From contig PHBZ01000027.1 in the NCBI GenBank assembly GCA_002840755.1, positions 61,670 through 125,669 of the forward strand: a stretch of DNA of 64,000 bases. The letters are read 5' to 3'. The position numbers and the translations under genes are program-made. This document shows, piece after piece, positions 50,047-58,956 of this stretch. The stretch is from Chloroflexi bacterium HGW-Chloroflexi-10 (lineage in GTDB: Bacteria > Chloroflexota > Anaerolineae > Anaerolineales > Anaerolineaceae). The number at the start of each line of letters is the position of its first letter. The stretch's first letter is position 1. The notes under the pieces are model-generated. The model saw only the letters and a list, made by a program, of their open reading frames with translations, ran no database searches and had not been told where the DNA came from.

Positions 50047-51291
50047 ATGACAAACCACAACAAATCCGCCAACAAACCTGTTACATTACTTTCTTTGTTA
50101 TTACCCTTCATCTTATTAATCCTCCTCACCGGCTGCGCAGCGCAGTCTTCCAGTGTGCCCATGAATTATCGGTGGGCCAGCGTCGAAGGCAGCCAATTAA
50201 ATGAAGCCCAGGCTGGCGAACAGTTTTACTTCAACATCCTGGTGGATGATGGCCTGATTGCGCAAGGCGCGCCTGTTAAAATGAAGATCAGTGGCAGCGT
50301 CAGCAGTGGTTCTCTGCGTTTTGAACTGCGCCGCCCGGATGGTCAGTCTGTCTGGAACTCGGGGACAATTGGCCCGGGCGATTTCTCCCTCAACGCCGAA
50401 TATCCCCTGCCAGCCGGGCAGACCGGAACCTACCAGCTTGGCATGCTTTATGGAGCCAATACCACTGCCACCTACAACCTGGGCTGGCACGCCATTCAAC
50501 TTGGAGCGGCTGTTTTAATTCCCGGCATTGGTATGATTCTGGTGTCGTTGGCCTTTATCATCTACGTCGCCTCTAATAAACTTCTGGGCTGGCGTTATTT
50601 GGGGCTGGGTGCCCTCTTCTGGGTGCTGACCGTGGCCGTCAAATTTATCTTCGCCATCCCGGTAAATCCGCTGGTCTATCGTGCGTTGGGCGTTAGCTAC
50701 GACAATATTTTCTCACCCGGCAACCTGCTGGCTTATCTCTATATTGGCGCTCTCACCGGCATTTTCGAAGTCGGGCTGGCCTGGCTCATCCTGCGCAAAG
50801 TTCGTTGGGGCAAAGCCGCCTGGAGCCAGGCGTTGGTTTTTGGCATCGGTTTTGGGGTCGTCGAGGCGCTTTTGCTGGGCATCGCCGGGTTTGGGTCTGC
50901 CCTGGTCAGCATCCTTTCCCCAGCGGCCCTGCCGGTCTCCACCCTGGGCAGTCTGGCCAATAATGCCAATATCCTGATGGGTCTTGCCCCCATTGTCGAG
51001 CGCTTATCCGTAATCTTCGCGCACATCTTCTCTTGCGTCCTCATCTTCCATGCCATCGCCAGTGGAAAAGCAAAATGGGGCTGGCTGGCCATCCTCTACA
51101 AAACCCTGCTGGATGCTCCGGCCGGCTTTGCCGCCTTTTGGGGTGCCACCACCGTCGAAAAGATCTGGACCATAGAAGCAATCATTGCCGTCTTTGGCCT
51201 GATAGGATTATTGGGTACCATCTACATCGCCCGGTGCTATGTTCAGGGGCCTGTCAACCAGCCTCCCGCGCTACTGCCGGCCCTGGAATAA
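50047..51291 (+). CDS. YhfC-family intramembrane protease lipoprotein
   Basis: A 414-residue protein made of two parts. A signal peptide with lipobox LLTGC leads to a secreted beta domain (about 30-150) that ends in NLGWHAIQLG. Seven or eight membrane helices follow, with the YhfC marks: GIGFGVVEALLLGIAGF, IVERLSVIFAHIFSCVLIFH, and YKTLLDAPAGFAAF. The Glu in VVEALL, Glu/Arg in ERLS and His in FAHI are the presumed active-site residues. YhfC is grouped with glutamic-type intramembrane proteases; most family members lack the extra N-terminal domain. AAAGGTGAAACC precedes the ATG at 50047; an earlier in-frame ATG at 49993 would bury the signal peptide. Confidence 0.75.
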   Translation: MTNHNKSANKPVTLLSLLLPFILLILLTGCAAQSSSVPMNYRWASVEGSQLNEAQAGEQFYFNILVDDGLIAQGAPVKMKISGSVSSGSLRFELRRPDGQSVWNSGTIGPGDFSLNAEYPLPAGQTGTYQLGMLYGANTTATYNLGWHAIQLGAAVLIPGIGMILVSLAFIIYVASNKLLGWRYLGLGALFWVLTVAVKFIFAIPVNPLVYRALGVSYDNIFSPGNLLAYLYIGALTGIFEVGLAWLILRKVRWGKAAWSQALVFGIGFGVVEALLLGIAGFGSALVSILSPAALPVSTLGSLANNANILMGLAPIVERLSVIFAHIFSCVLIFHAIASGKAKWGWLAILYKTLLDAPAGFAAFWGATTVEKIWTIEAIIAVFGLIGLLGTIYIARCYVQGPVNQPPALLPALE

Positions 51292-51300
51292 ATCCTTAAT

Positions 51301-51380
51301 GTAGGGTGCGTTGGATGGGAACGGGAATCCGGATCCATATCAGGGAAAATCCCTGTTCAGATTTAACCATCCAACGCCCC
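51301..51380. repeat. TAGGGTGCG element with inverted ends
   Basis: GTAGGGTGCGTTGGATGG at the left is mirrored by CCATCCAACGCCCC at the right (to about 51380), giving an ~80-bp element with imperfect 15-bp inverted ends. It is related to the copy at 43461. The remainder of the gap to 51728 shows no gene. Confidence 0.55.
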
Positions 51381-51728
51381 ATTACTGCGCAAGTAATAAG
51401 ATCTTGCTCTGCCCCATGGTAAAACCCAACAAAGGCGGGTCTGTATAAGCGAAAAACTGGTTTTTAAATTGTCAAAAGTCCTACCCTCCTTTTTTCATCT
51501 GGGAATCGATAAATGGAGGGGCGCAGGCGAAAAGAACCCGGCCTATTTAACAATAATCCCGAAGCCTCGCCCACCCCCCTGCGGCACATATCAGTTCTGC
51601 GGTGGTGGATAAAAAACTCCTATCAAAGGTGGCACAGCGATCAAGCAGTCATTACTCCTGTATTGCTCAGTCCAAAAAATAGCCCATAGTTATGATTGGC
51701 CTATAAAACTATATCAAACCTCTATACC

Positions 51729-52709
51729 TTATCTCCTAAACACATTCTCGCGGTGATAATGAATAGATTCCTGAAAAGGCATAAACAAACTATCTTTCGT
51801 TCTCAGCATCGGCCTTTGTTCCATTGTTCCAAGATGACCGGCTGCATTCTGCGATGATTTTATTTCACCGGATAGCAAAATCAAATACTCTTTTGAAATA
51901 CTGATTAGTCCCTCATCAAACGTCCAATGGCATAAGCGGCATAAAGAAACCCCATTACGCGGGTCATCATCATGGTTCACATGCCAGGGAATAATATGGG
52001 CTGCTTCTACGGCCGAATGACCATCCACAGTCAGCATCCGAATACCGCAAAACGCACAGCGATGCTGGTAAAGTTTCACAACCGTTTTTCGAAATCCCTG
52101 GTCACGCACAAAAATGAATTTTTCACTCTCATCTTCACTGACTGGAGTCCCCGCTTTAACTTTATAAATCAAGGCCTGGCTATACTGGAAAGTTTTCAGG
52201 TTCAACTCACCCAGTTTGAATAATATTTCATGCAAAGATAGATCGAAATAAGATTGGATAATAGCGGTTCTTAAAATATTTCGATTTTCACCAATTTTAA
52301 TAAGCTCAAATAATTCCTCATCCAATTTAGCACCCAAAATATATTTTTTCAATTGGGATAACGTATCCACCTGGCGAATGTTTTCTAAATCTCCAGCTTT
52401 TTCAGGGATTGGAATAAGGTGCCAAAAACCGCTGGATCTTAAATGAAAAAACGGCAAAGCAATATTTCCGTGTGTCTCCACAGGCATGATCGTCTGCCAA
52501 TATTGCGAAAAAATTTCGCCCAGTTCCGCGGTAATCTCAATAAAATTTGTGGGTAAGCCAGCCTGCGCTGCCAAATCCAGAATGGTAAGTAACAAAAAAG
52601 GCTTATGCGGCGCGCGATAATTGGTCATTACCGGCCAATGCTTTTTGTTTTTATCAGTCCGCAAACGCGAAAATTGCTCAATATAATGATTCAAAAATAA
52701 ATCTGGCAT
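51729..52709 (-). CDS. HNH endonuclease (predicted restriction type)
   Basis: A 326-residue nuclease. The N-terminal region has APHKPFLLLTILDLAAQAG, a segment typical of predicted restriction HNH proteins (COG3440-like). The C-terminal HNH fold has a CxxC zinc pair CAFCGIRM, then EAAHIIPWHVNHDDDPRNGV with the catalytic His, SLCRLCHWTFDEGLI with the second CxxC, and a final His cluster. Such enzymes cut modified or foreign DNA. No methylase is nearby, so a type IV-like or solitary role is possible. It diverges from an HNH-like gene 160 bp away. The ribosome site is weak (AAGAAG). Confidence 0.8.
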   Translation of the reverse strand: MPDLFLNHYIEQFSRLRTDKNKKHWPVMTNYRAPHKPFLLLTILDLAAQAGLPTNFIEITAELGEIFSQYWQTIMPVETHGNIALPFFHLRSSGFWHLIPIPEKAGDLENIRQVDTLSQLKKYILGAKLDEELFELIKIGENRNILRTAIIQSYFDLSLHEILFKLGELNLKTFQYSQALIYKVKAGTPVSEDESEKFIFVRDQGFRKTVVKLYQHRCAFCGIRMLTVDGHSAVEAAHIIPWHVNHDDDPRNGVSLCRLCHWTFDEGLISISKEYLILLSGEIKSSQNAAGHLGTMEQRPMLRTKDSLFMPFQESIHYHRENVFRR

Positions 52710-52832
52710 ATCTTCTTTATTATATATTGCCCGTGGTCACAAACTGCGTTTTCCTCATTAAGAAAAAAGGCGCAATTTGTGCCCATGACGGATATATTCA
52801 TTCCTGAGATAATCAAAATCAGACACCCATTG

Positions 52833-52838
52833 TATAAT
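52833..52838 (+). promoter_or_regulatory. -10 hexamer of the HNH-like gene
   Basis: TATAAT, 31 bp before the ATG at 52870 and followed by a strong AGGAGGG ribosome site. A -35 at about 17 bp upstream is weak. The divergent HNH gene is transcribed from the same interval. Confidence 0.45.
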
Positions 52839-52869
52839 ATCCATATCGCTCAAAACAGGAGGGTCTTGA

Positions 52870-53865
52870 ATGTCATTGATTCCACATGCTCCGCAGTCGT
52901 TTCAGGGTGGTATTGAGGCTTTTTACGATCAATACGCCAGGCATGTATTAATCTCACCAGATTCTGTATCAGCATTCCATAAACAATTGGTGAATTATTT
53001 GTCTTTAAGCGATCCTATCTATCTGGTACGTATGGTAAAGGATCAGGTACGCGGGCAAAATATTTTCGCTGGAAACGGTGCAACCATTCGCCCGACAGAC
53101 AACTCCCCCGCATGGTGGCTGCATTATCAGTTGTTTTCCGGAAATTGGATAAACTATTCCTCGTTCGAGCAATTAATTGAGTCAACTCCCTGTCATTTAT
53201 TTAACATAAATTTGAAGGAAAATGCCAACAAATCCGGCTGGCATATCGCGCACATTTATCCTGCCAAAGATCGTAATACCGATTTTCAGCACTGGGATCA
53301 AAAAGAACTGAAAAAGCGCATGGTCAGGAATATCCACCCCTGCAATTATTTCTACATCGCGAAACAGAACTATCAAACCTTTGGTGGAGATCCGCATATC
53401 GTCGCTTTCTTCCACGAAAAATTCAGCCGTTTATACGCTGATATCTGGGAAGAATTTCTGGAACTTGTGGAAGCAAAACTTCCTTCCTTTAAAGAAACTG
53501 CCAATCCATTTGTTTATCGCTATGAAAAACTCGCTGATAAAGCAACTCTACAAAAGTCAAAAACAATAAAGGAAATAGCAATGAATAATTCAACTAACAC
53601 CCCTAACCTTGCTGGAAAACACATTGCCATACAATATTCCCACACTCGCTTATGCTTCCTGCGTGACAAGATCGAACCGCTGAGTATGGATGAATATTTC
53701 TGCATCCACGCCGGCGACGGCGCTTACGTGCTCAGCAAACGCGAGTTCTACACAACCTTTGCCAATGTCCTAAAAACGAAAAGCTATCTGGAAGATGGTA
53801 TCTATCATTATCCTGTCACACCGCACAAGGCGCTGCAGTTCAAAGTGGATTTAAAAAGAAATTAG
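52870..53865 (+). CDS. HNH-like protein, possible nuclease
   Basis: A 331-residue protein. The middle (about 118-205) has GWHIAHIYPAKDRNTDFQHW, KKRMVRNIHPCNYFYI and FGGDPHIVAFFHEKFSRLY. The His-x-x-His, Arg-Asn-x-His-Pro-x-Asn and late His spacing resembles an HNH/His-Me nuclease centre without zinc ribbons. The N-terminal and C-terminal parts are unfamiliar; the latter starts with a second Met-rich segment (MNNSTNTPNLAGKHIAIQYS) and may be a separate domain. AGGAGGG precedes the ATG. With the divergent HNH gene it could be a two-nuclease defence or DNA-uptake locus; this is inference. Confidence 0.5.
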   Translation: MSLIPHAPQSFQGGIEAFYDQYARHVLISPDSVSAFHKQLVNYLSLSDPIYLVRMVKDQVRGQNIFAGNGATIRPTDNSPAWWLHYQLFSGNWINYSSFEQLIESTPCHLFNINLKENANKSGWHIAHIYPAKDRNTDFQHWDQKELKKRMVRNIHPCNYFYIAKQNYQTFGGDPHIVAFFHEKFSRLYADIWEEFLELVEAKLPSFKETANPFVYRYEKLADKATLQKSKTIKEIAMNNSTNTPNLAGKHIAIQYSHTRLCFLRDKIEPLSMDEYFCIHAGDGAYVLSKREFYTTFANVLKTKSYLEDGIYHYPVTPHKALQFKVDLKRN

Positions 53866-53980
53866 TTTCTAACCTGAATTTTGCCTGTCCGAATTTGACT
53901 CTGGTTTGATTTATGTAATAATTGTGGATATCCAGGTTTTCAAAATAAAAAACGGTTGGTTTAGCTGAAGGATTCTCATT

Positions 53981-54808
53981 ATGATTACTCATTGGATAAA
54001 ACAGCGTCCTTTAATTGCATTCTTCGTGTTGGCATTTGCTATTTCCTGGATATTCGGGTTCCCGTCAGCCATATTCCCAGACTGGCCAGGATTGCTCACC
54101 TTCTTAATGGGGTTTGGCCCCGTTATAGCCGCAATCCTTGTTGCCGCGGTAACAGAAGGAAAAAATGGTGTTCGCCTGTTAATAGAGCCACTTAAGCAGT
54201 GGCGTGTGGGAATTCAGTGGTATTTTATTGTATTAATCGGGCCGGCAATCACGATGGTTGCTGCGGTTTACCTGTATGGTTTGTTTGGAAATGGATCCGC
54301 CATTCCGGATTCCTTACAGGTAATCCCAATGATTGGCGATCATTTATTGGTGTTGCTCTTCGTTTTTTTCTACCAGTTCATCATCATTTGGGGTGAAGAG
54401 ATCGGCTGGAGAGGGTATGCATTGCCAAGACTCCAGTCTGCCTACCATCCACTTCTCGCCAGTGTGATACTGGGTGTATTGTGGGGCTTGTGGCATTTAC
54501 CTTTTTTTTGGATGGCAGGGTCAGTTCACCAAAGTATGTCCCTGCAATTCTTTATTCTGGCTACCGTTGGATATTCGATTCTGTATACCTGGATCTATAA
54601 CGGCACCAAAGGCAGTTTATTGTTGATCTGCCTGCTGCATGCTGCAAACAATACGACGGTATCCTATACAATGTTATTTTTTAAACCAATACTGGAAGAA
54701 CCCATCTTCTCCCTCGCAATTCTCGGATTATTTAACCTGGTGGTCATCATCTTTGCCGGGCCTAAAATTCTCTGGCAGGAAAATAAAAAATTACCATTGA
54801 ATCTATAG
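53981..54808 (+). CDS. CPBP-family intramembrane glutamic endopeptidase 2
   Basis: A 275-residue CPBP protease. Motif 1 is E139-E140-IGW-R144 (GEEIGWRGYALPRLQ), motif 2 has His172 in GLWHLPFFW, and motif 3 His220 with Asn223/224 in LLHAANN. About eight helices span the protein. It is longer than the relative at 21.0-21.6 kb and belongs to the GWRG subgroup. Substrate unknown. GAAGGA precedes the ATG. It is followed 22 bp later by the Cys-rich gene, which may share its transcript. Confidence 0.85.
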   Translation: MITHWIKQRPLIAFFVLAFAISWIFGFPSAIFPDWPGLLTFLMGFGPVIAAILVAAVTEGKNGVRLLIEPLKQWRVGIQWYFIVLIGPAITMVAAVYLYGLFGNGSAIPDSLQVIPMIGDHLLVLLFVFFYQFIIIWGEEIGWRGYALPRLQSAYHPLLASVILGVLWGLWHLPFFWMAGSVHQSMSLQFFILATVGYSILYTWIYNGTKGSLLLICLLHAANNTTVSYTMLFFKPILEEPIFSLAILGLFNLVVIIFAGPKILWQENKKLPLNL

Positions 54809-54830
54809 ATCCGGAAAGGCAACTTAAACC

Positions 54831-55433
54831 ATGAAACCACTCTCTGAACAAATTCTTTACTTCCGGCAGCACCCACCCACAAACCTGAAAGAATTGACCC
54901 TCCAGCCCATTAGTTTTACTGATATTTCCTTTGATGGACATGGTTTTTCCGGGAAGTTTCCGGATGGCTTGGTTAAGAATATGGATATTGTTTTTAAGGC
55001 GCTGTGTCCTTGTAAAGGAAGCACATTTACCATTCAGGCGGCGTCAGAGCATGAAGAAATTAATTATTACCAGAGTCTGGTGATTGCCGAGCAATATTTT
55101 TTCAGGTGTAGTACCTGCAGAAAACAATCTCTTTTATTCGACCCAATGCAGCATGGATACAACCCTGAGGTTTCTCGTTTGGAAGAATGGAGAGACGAAG
55201 AATCCGAATTACTGGTTTCAAAATTGGAAGTTCCTGAAAAAGTCTGGTGTGCCTGTACCAACTGCGGGGAAAATGAAATGGAATTAATCATCCGGTTGGA
55301 GTATCATAATGATTTAATTGGGTATAAGGCATTTGCTCGCAGGGAAGAAGAATTTTTCTCATGGTTCAGTGTTGTCGGTAAGTGTTCAAATTGTTCTGCA
55401 CTGAACTTGTTTATTGATTGTGAGTGTGCATAG
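54831..55433 (+). CDS. Cys-rich protein with several CxxC pairs, unknown
   Basis: A 200-residue protein with three to four zinc-ribbon-like pairs: CPCKGSTF near 61, CSTCRKQ near 95, CACTNCGENEM near 142 and CSNCSALNLFIDCEC at the end. Between them the sequence is beta-rich. Such proteins usually bind zinc and could be a cytosolic partner of DNA or protein. I do not recognise the family. GGAAAGG lies upstream of the ATG. A hairpin repeat begins eight bases after the stop. Confidence 0.6.
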   Translation: MKPLSEQILYFRQHPPTNLKELTLQPISFTDISFDGHGFSGKFPDGLVKNMDIVFKALCPCKGSTFTIQAASEHEEINYYQSLVIAEQYFFRCSTCRKQSLLFDPMQHGYNPEVSRLEEWRDEESELLVSKLEVPEKVWCACTNCGENEMELIIRLEYHNDLIGYKAFARREEEFFSWFSVVGKCSNCSALNLFIDCECA

Positions 55434-55649
55434 TAGGGTCAGACAAGGGTGGGTCTGAACTGGAAAATCTCGTCTTTTGCCCTTAACCAGACCCACCCTT
55501 CTTGTCCGGTTTGCAAGCAGCAGATCAATTGTGTTGGGTATTTCATGACGCAGTTGCAAAAAAATCTGCTCAGGATGGCTGTAAACCATAACCTGTCCGC
55601 TATTACACAGTGAAAATGATCGGCTGCGTACTCCTTTTGGTGTAGTCAT
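55386..55649 (-). CDS. Small protein of 87 codons, probably decayed
   Basis: An open frame with GGAGGAACATA directly before its ATG, 33 bp after the anti-sigma-like gene. It starts MTTPKGVRSRSFSLCNSG and passes NTIDLLLANRT. From about residue 52 the frame runs through the long hairpin and into the end of the opposite gene, so its C-terminus is probably not original. It may be a short protein whose 3' end was replaced by the repeat. Confidence 0.3.
   Translation of the reverse strand: MTTPKGVRSRSFSLCNSGQVMVYSHPEQIFLQLRHEIPNTIDLLLANRTRRVGLVKGKRRDFPVQTHPCLTLLCTLTINKQVQCRTI
55442..55506. repeat. 65-bp hairpin (inverted repeat)
   Basis: GACAAGGGTGGGTCTG (55442-55457) pairs with the reverse of 55488-55506, with a three-base bulge. 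The loop is 30 bp. It lies between convergent genes and could stop both, though no T-run is present. Related sequence is not seen elsewhere in the window. Confidence 0.6.
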
Positions 55650-55682
55650 TATGTTCCTCCCAATAATTCAGCTCCCTGCCGG

Positions 55683-58373
55683 TTATGGCACCCAGGAGGA
55701 GAAAATGCCCCTTGGCTCCTTAAATATGACCATCTGGCAGGTGTCCGGCTGGAAAAGTGCCAGGCTGGCAGGGCTTTTGCCATCCTGGCCCCAGTAACCG
55801 AGGGCCAGCCATTGGCCATCCGGGCTCCATATCAGGGGTAAACTCAGGTTGAGCGCATTGTCTAACAAGAAAGTCGGCGCAAAATCGTTGGTGTTGGCAA
55901 TGTAAATCCCTTGCGCGGTGCCATAAGCAAGTCGTTTTCCATCCGGGGAAAGAGCGATGAAGGTTGTGCCGGAGGGTAGCGTGCCGATTTCACGACTTTT
56001 CCCGCTTGGCAGGTCGATGACGAAGATATGGTGAATTTCACCCTTGTAAATGCTGTATACAATCGCGCGGGAATCGGGAGCCCAACCCAGGAAGGTTTCC
56101 TGTTCGGGGCTGGCAACGAGCAGGTGTAGGTTAGAACCATCGGCATTCACCAGGTAAAGATCTGAATTTTCGTTTGCGAATCGGGTAAAGGCGATTAGCA
56201 GCCCATCTGGTGACCAGGCCGGGTTATTGTTGTAAACTCCCGGCTCGATACTGCCGGCGATGAGAATATCGGTTCCATTTGCCAGGCTGCGGAGGTGCAG
56301 GCCGCTGTCTGCGTTGCGATAAACAATATGCTGCTTGTCCGGCGCAAGCGCCGGGAAAAGACCCGGTCCAAGCGTCAGGCGCTGGCTGCCGTCCAGGCTT
56401 GAAACCGCCATTTCGCCAACCTGGCCATCCCCTTGCCAGAAGGTCATTTTGCCGCTCACCCCCGCGGGCAGGGACATTGGCGGAGCCTCCAGGGCCGCTT
56501 CGAGCTTCGCTTGGTCCAGGCAGGCCGGGTTGGATACAGGCACAAAAGTTGGGGCGGGTGTGATGGTAGCCAGCGCGCCGGGCACGAACTGGAGCGGGAT
56601 TTCCCAGTTTTGAGGGCCTGCGCCATTGGGCAGCAGGTGAAGGCACGAAATCACCAGGCTGATCGGGGTTTCATCGGCGCGGAAGGTGGGGAACGTTTCC
56701 GTGTATTGCATTTCGAGTTCCGTGCCCGAGCCTTCCCGGTCAGTGGAAATTTTTTCGCGACCATCGGCCAAGCGCAGGCTGGTTTTCTGGAGGCAGGTAT
56801 CCGTTTGCAGGCCGGGTTGGCTGGTTATAGGTTGAGGCAGCTTAAGGGTGTAAGTGACCGTGGAGCCGAGGGCATTCAAAACCACATTGTTTACCGTGAG
56901 GGTGTAGCCATCCCGCGAATCCGTCACCGGGTTGGCAAGCTGGCGCGGGGGTGTGCCGGGATCGACTGTGGGTGGTTCCCAATTGGCTGACCAGGGGCCT
57001 TCGCGTCGCACGGAAATGGATGGGTCGGAGAGCGTGATTTTCCCCTCGGGAAATTCTTTGTAGGTAAGCGCAGCCCGGAATTGGGTGTAGGAGTTGTTGG
57101 GGGAGCCAGCCCCGCCGCCTTCTAGCTCGTTTTCAAAATCCATAAAACGGGCAAGGAGCACTTTTGGTTCAGCCTGCAGGTTAAGCATAAGCATCACGGG
57201 CGCCAGGGGAGACTCCTGGAAGTATTCCGCCGAGAGCACCCTCAAGGTGTGGCCGTGAACGGTCAAATCCTGGTTCACCTGCCAGGTCTGACCAGGCTGG
57301 GGATTTTCGCCCACGTCAATAGTGATGCTGGTATCCGTCTGGGGAGGTAAATCCAGAGCCACATAATCGACGTTGATTTGCACCGGTCCCGGGTGGGCGG
57401 GCCGGTCGATATTCAGCGTAAAGGACAGGCTTGATCCGGTAGACACTTCGGGGGACAGATCAATAATATTGACGCTCTGCCCGGCGCTGTCCACAACACG
57501 CACAGAGTCGGGAAAGAGTTGAACCTGATAAACAGCCAGGTCTGCCTGCCAATCCAGGCGGGCTTTAAGGTAATAACCTTCCGGTGTTTCAGCCATTTGT
57601 TCCAGACTGAGGTTGAAGCCATTTGCCTGTTCGTTTTTTCCGGTGAAAAGCGGGGTGAGGGTGGGCAGGTCCACCACCGGGTAGATGGGCAGGCCAGGCG
57701 GTGCAGGTATAAAGCGCAACGGGATTTCCCAGTCGAGCGGGGGTTCGCCCAGCATCTGACCTTGGACACAGGGCAAGAAGAGCATTGCCTGGTCTTGGTC
57801 GGCGGCAAGGGCAGGGAAAGTGACTTTGTAGCTCATCTGGCCGTTCCCGCCGCTCATTTCCCCGGCGGAATAAGCCAGCTCGGTGCTATCCGCCAGGCGC
57901 AGGAGGGGGGCAGATTGGCACAGATTCGAGCCAGGGCTGTGGCTATCTCGCGCAGGGAATGGCCCTGCGATGCGGTACTGAATGACTGTCTGGGTGGAAT
58001 CGAGCAGGGCGCTTTCGACAGTGAGGTTGAACCCGCCGCGGCTGTCGCTGACCGGTTCGGCCAACACGCGCATCGGCATGCTGGTATCCACAATCCCCAC
58101 ATCTGGAATGTAACCGAACAGGCTGAACACCGCTGCAAAAACACGCTGCGGCCCGGCGATGAGAAAACCGGCGACAAGTAGCAACAAAATCATCGAAACG
58201 ACCACCAAGGGACGGCGGAACATTAACCACAAACGATCACCAAAAGAAATTGTATGGGGCGATTCCGTAATCAGGCGGGCGCGCATGGTTGCAAGAAACT
58301 CGGGACTCGGCTGCGGCATTTGAGCGGCCGCTCGCAGTTTGTCTTCAAATGTGTCGGAATCAGAACTAAGCAT
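55683..58373 (-). CDS. Large anti-sigma-like protein with TolB-type C-terminus
   Basis: An 896-residue protein. The first 50 residues form a short helical cytoplasmic part (DTFEDKLRAAAQMPQPSPEF) as in sigma-binding domains. A membrane helix at 55-74 follows. Outside lie two DUF4179-like beta units (SDSRGGFNLTVESALLDSTQ and SDSRDGYTLTVNNVVLN). A Thr/Pro linker near 600 leads to a PD40/TolB propeller: NPAWSPDGLLIAFTRF, ALSPDGKRLAYG, IWSPDGQWLALGYW. Its ATG overlaps the ECF sigma gene's stop by 8 bp, with GGAGGAAAACC before it. It should therefore hold that sigma at the membrane until an external signal acts. Confidence 0.75.
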   Translation of the reverse strand: MLSSDSDTFEDKLRAAAQMPQPSPEFLATMRARLITESPHTISFGDRLWLMFRRPLVVVSMILLLLVAGFLIAGPQRVFAAVFSLFGYIPDVGIVDTSMPMRVLAEPVSDSRGGFNLTVESALLDSTQTVIQYRIAGPFPARDSHSPGSNLCQSAPLLRLADSTELAYSAGEMSGGNGQMSYKVTFPALAADQDQAMLFLPCVQGQMLGEPPLDWEIPLRFIPAPPGLPIYPVVDLPTLTPLFTGKNEQANGFNLSLEQMAETPEGYYLKARLDWQADLAVYQVQLFPDSVRVVDSAGQSVNIIDLSPEVSTGSSLSFTLNIDRPAHPGPVQINVDYVALDLPPQTDTSITIDVGENPQPGQTWQVNQDLTVHGHTLRVLSAEYFQESPLAPVMLMLNLQAEPKVLLARFMDFENELEGGGAGSPNNSYTQFRAALTYKEFPEGKITLSDPSISVRREGPWSANWEPPTVDPGTPPRQLANPVTDSRDGYTLTVNNVVLNALGSTVTYTLKLPQPITSQPGLQTDTCLQKTSLRLADGREKISTDREGSGTELEMQYTETFPTFRADETPISLVISCLHLLPNGAGPQNWEIPLQFVPGALATITPAPTFVPVSNPACLDQAKLEAALEAPPMSLPAGVSGKMTFWQGDGQVGEMAVSSLDGSQRLTLGPGLFPALAPDKQHIVYRNADSGLHLRSLANGTDILIAGSIEPGVYNNNPAWSPDGLLIAFTRFANENSDLYLVNADGSNLHLLVASPEQETFLGWAPDSRAIVYSIYKGEIHHIFVIDLPSGKSREIGTLPSGTTFIALSPDGKRLAYGTAQGIYIANTNDFAPTFLLDNALNLSLPLIWSPDGQWLALGYWGQDGKSPASLALFQPDTCQMVIFKEPRGIFSSWVP

Positions 58374-58956
58374 GGTTTTCCTCCAGCAGGTTCCTCTCAA
58401 GCAAAGCGGATTGCAACCGGGCCTGTAGCCGGTAGAGAGATTTTTTAACGGTGTCTTCGCGTTTTTTCAAAACAATGGCCATGTCTGCAAAAGGTAGCTC
58501 AGCCACATATCGAAGACGGATCAACTCCTGTTCTTCTTCTGTCAATGAGAGTACCAGATGCCTCAGTTGTGCAATCTCATCCAAATGGGTAATCTCGTCT
58601 GACGGATTGGAGGAGGATGGAAGTTCGTACGCTGCATCCAGGGGAACTTCCCGTTTACTCTTTCGAAAATAGGCTTTCGATAGGTTTCGGGCAATGGCAA
58701 ACAGCCACGCAGCAAAATGGCCTCTATGTTGATATCGCGGTAAAGCCTGTAGAGCAGAAAGAAAAAGTTGCGATGTTAGATCTTCTGCACTGGCAGAATC
58801 ATTTGTACGGAAATAGAAATACTGGTAGATCCTCACAGACCATTGATCGTAAATCAATTGGAATGCCTTCCGCTCCTTCTGCGCAGCAAGAACAAGCTCA
58901 CCATCTTTGTCCCAGATGGTATTATGTGTGCTGGCAATGATATGTTTTATCTGCAT
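58366..58956 (-). CDS. ECF-family RNA polymerase sigma factor
   Basis: A 196-residue ECF sigma. Region 2 (about 25-95) has FQLIYDQWSVRIYQYFYFRT, ASAEDLTSQLFLSALQALPR and HFAAWLFAIARNL. Region 4 (about 130-185) has LRHLVLSLTEEEQELIRLRY and FADMAIVLKKREDTVKKSLY. It starts at 58956 with AAGGAG before the ATG. Its target promoter usually equals its own; the 236-bp upstream gap shows no obvious AAC-type -35. The anti-sigma-like gene overlaps its stop, giving a classic sigma/anti-sigma pair. Confidence 0.9.
   Translation of the reverse strand: MQIKHIIASTHNTIWDKDGELVLAAQKERKAFQLIYDQWSVRIYQYFYFRTNDSASAEDLTSQLFLSALQALPRYQHRGHFAAWLFAIARNLSKAYFRKSKREVPLDAAYELPSSSNPSDEITHLDEIAQLRHLVLSLTEEEQELIRLRYVAELPFADMAIVLKKREDTVKKSLYRLQARLQSALLERNLLEENHA

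Noticed and set aside
57519..58181. A 220-codon plus-strand open frame opposite the anti-sigma-like gene
   Set aside because: Antisense shadow with no start signal and no recognisable protein motif.
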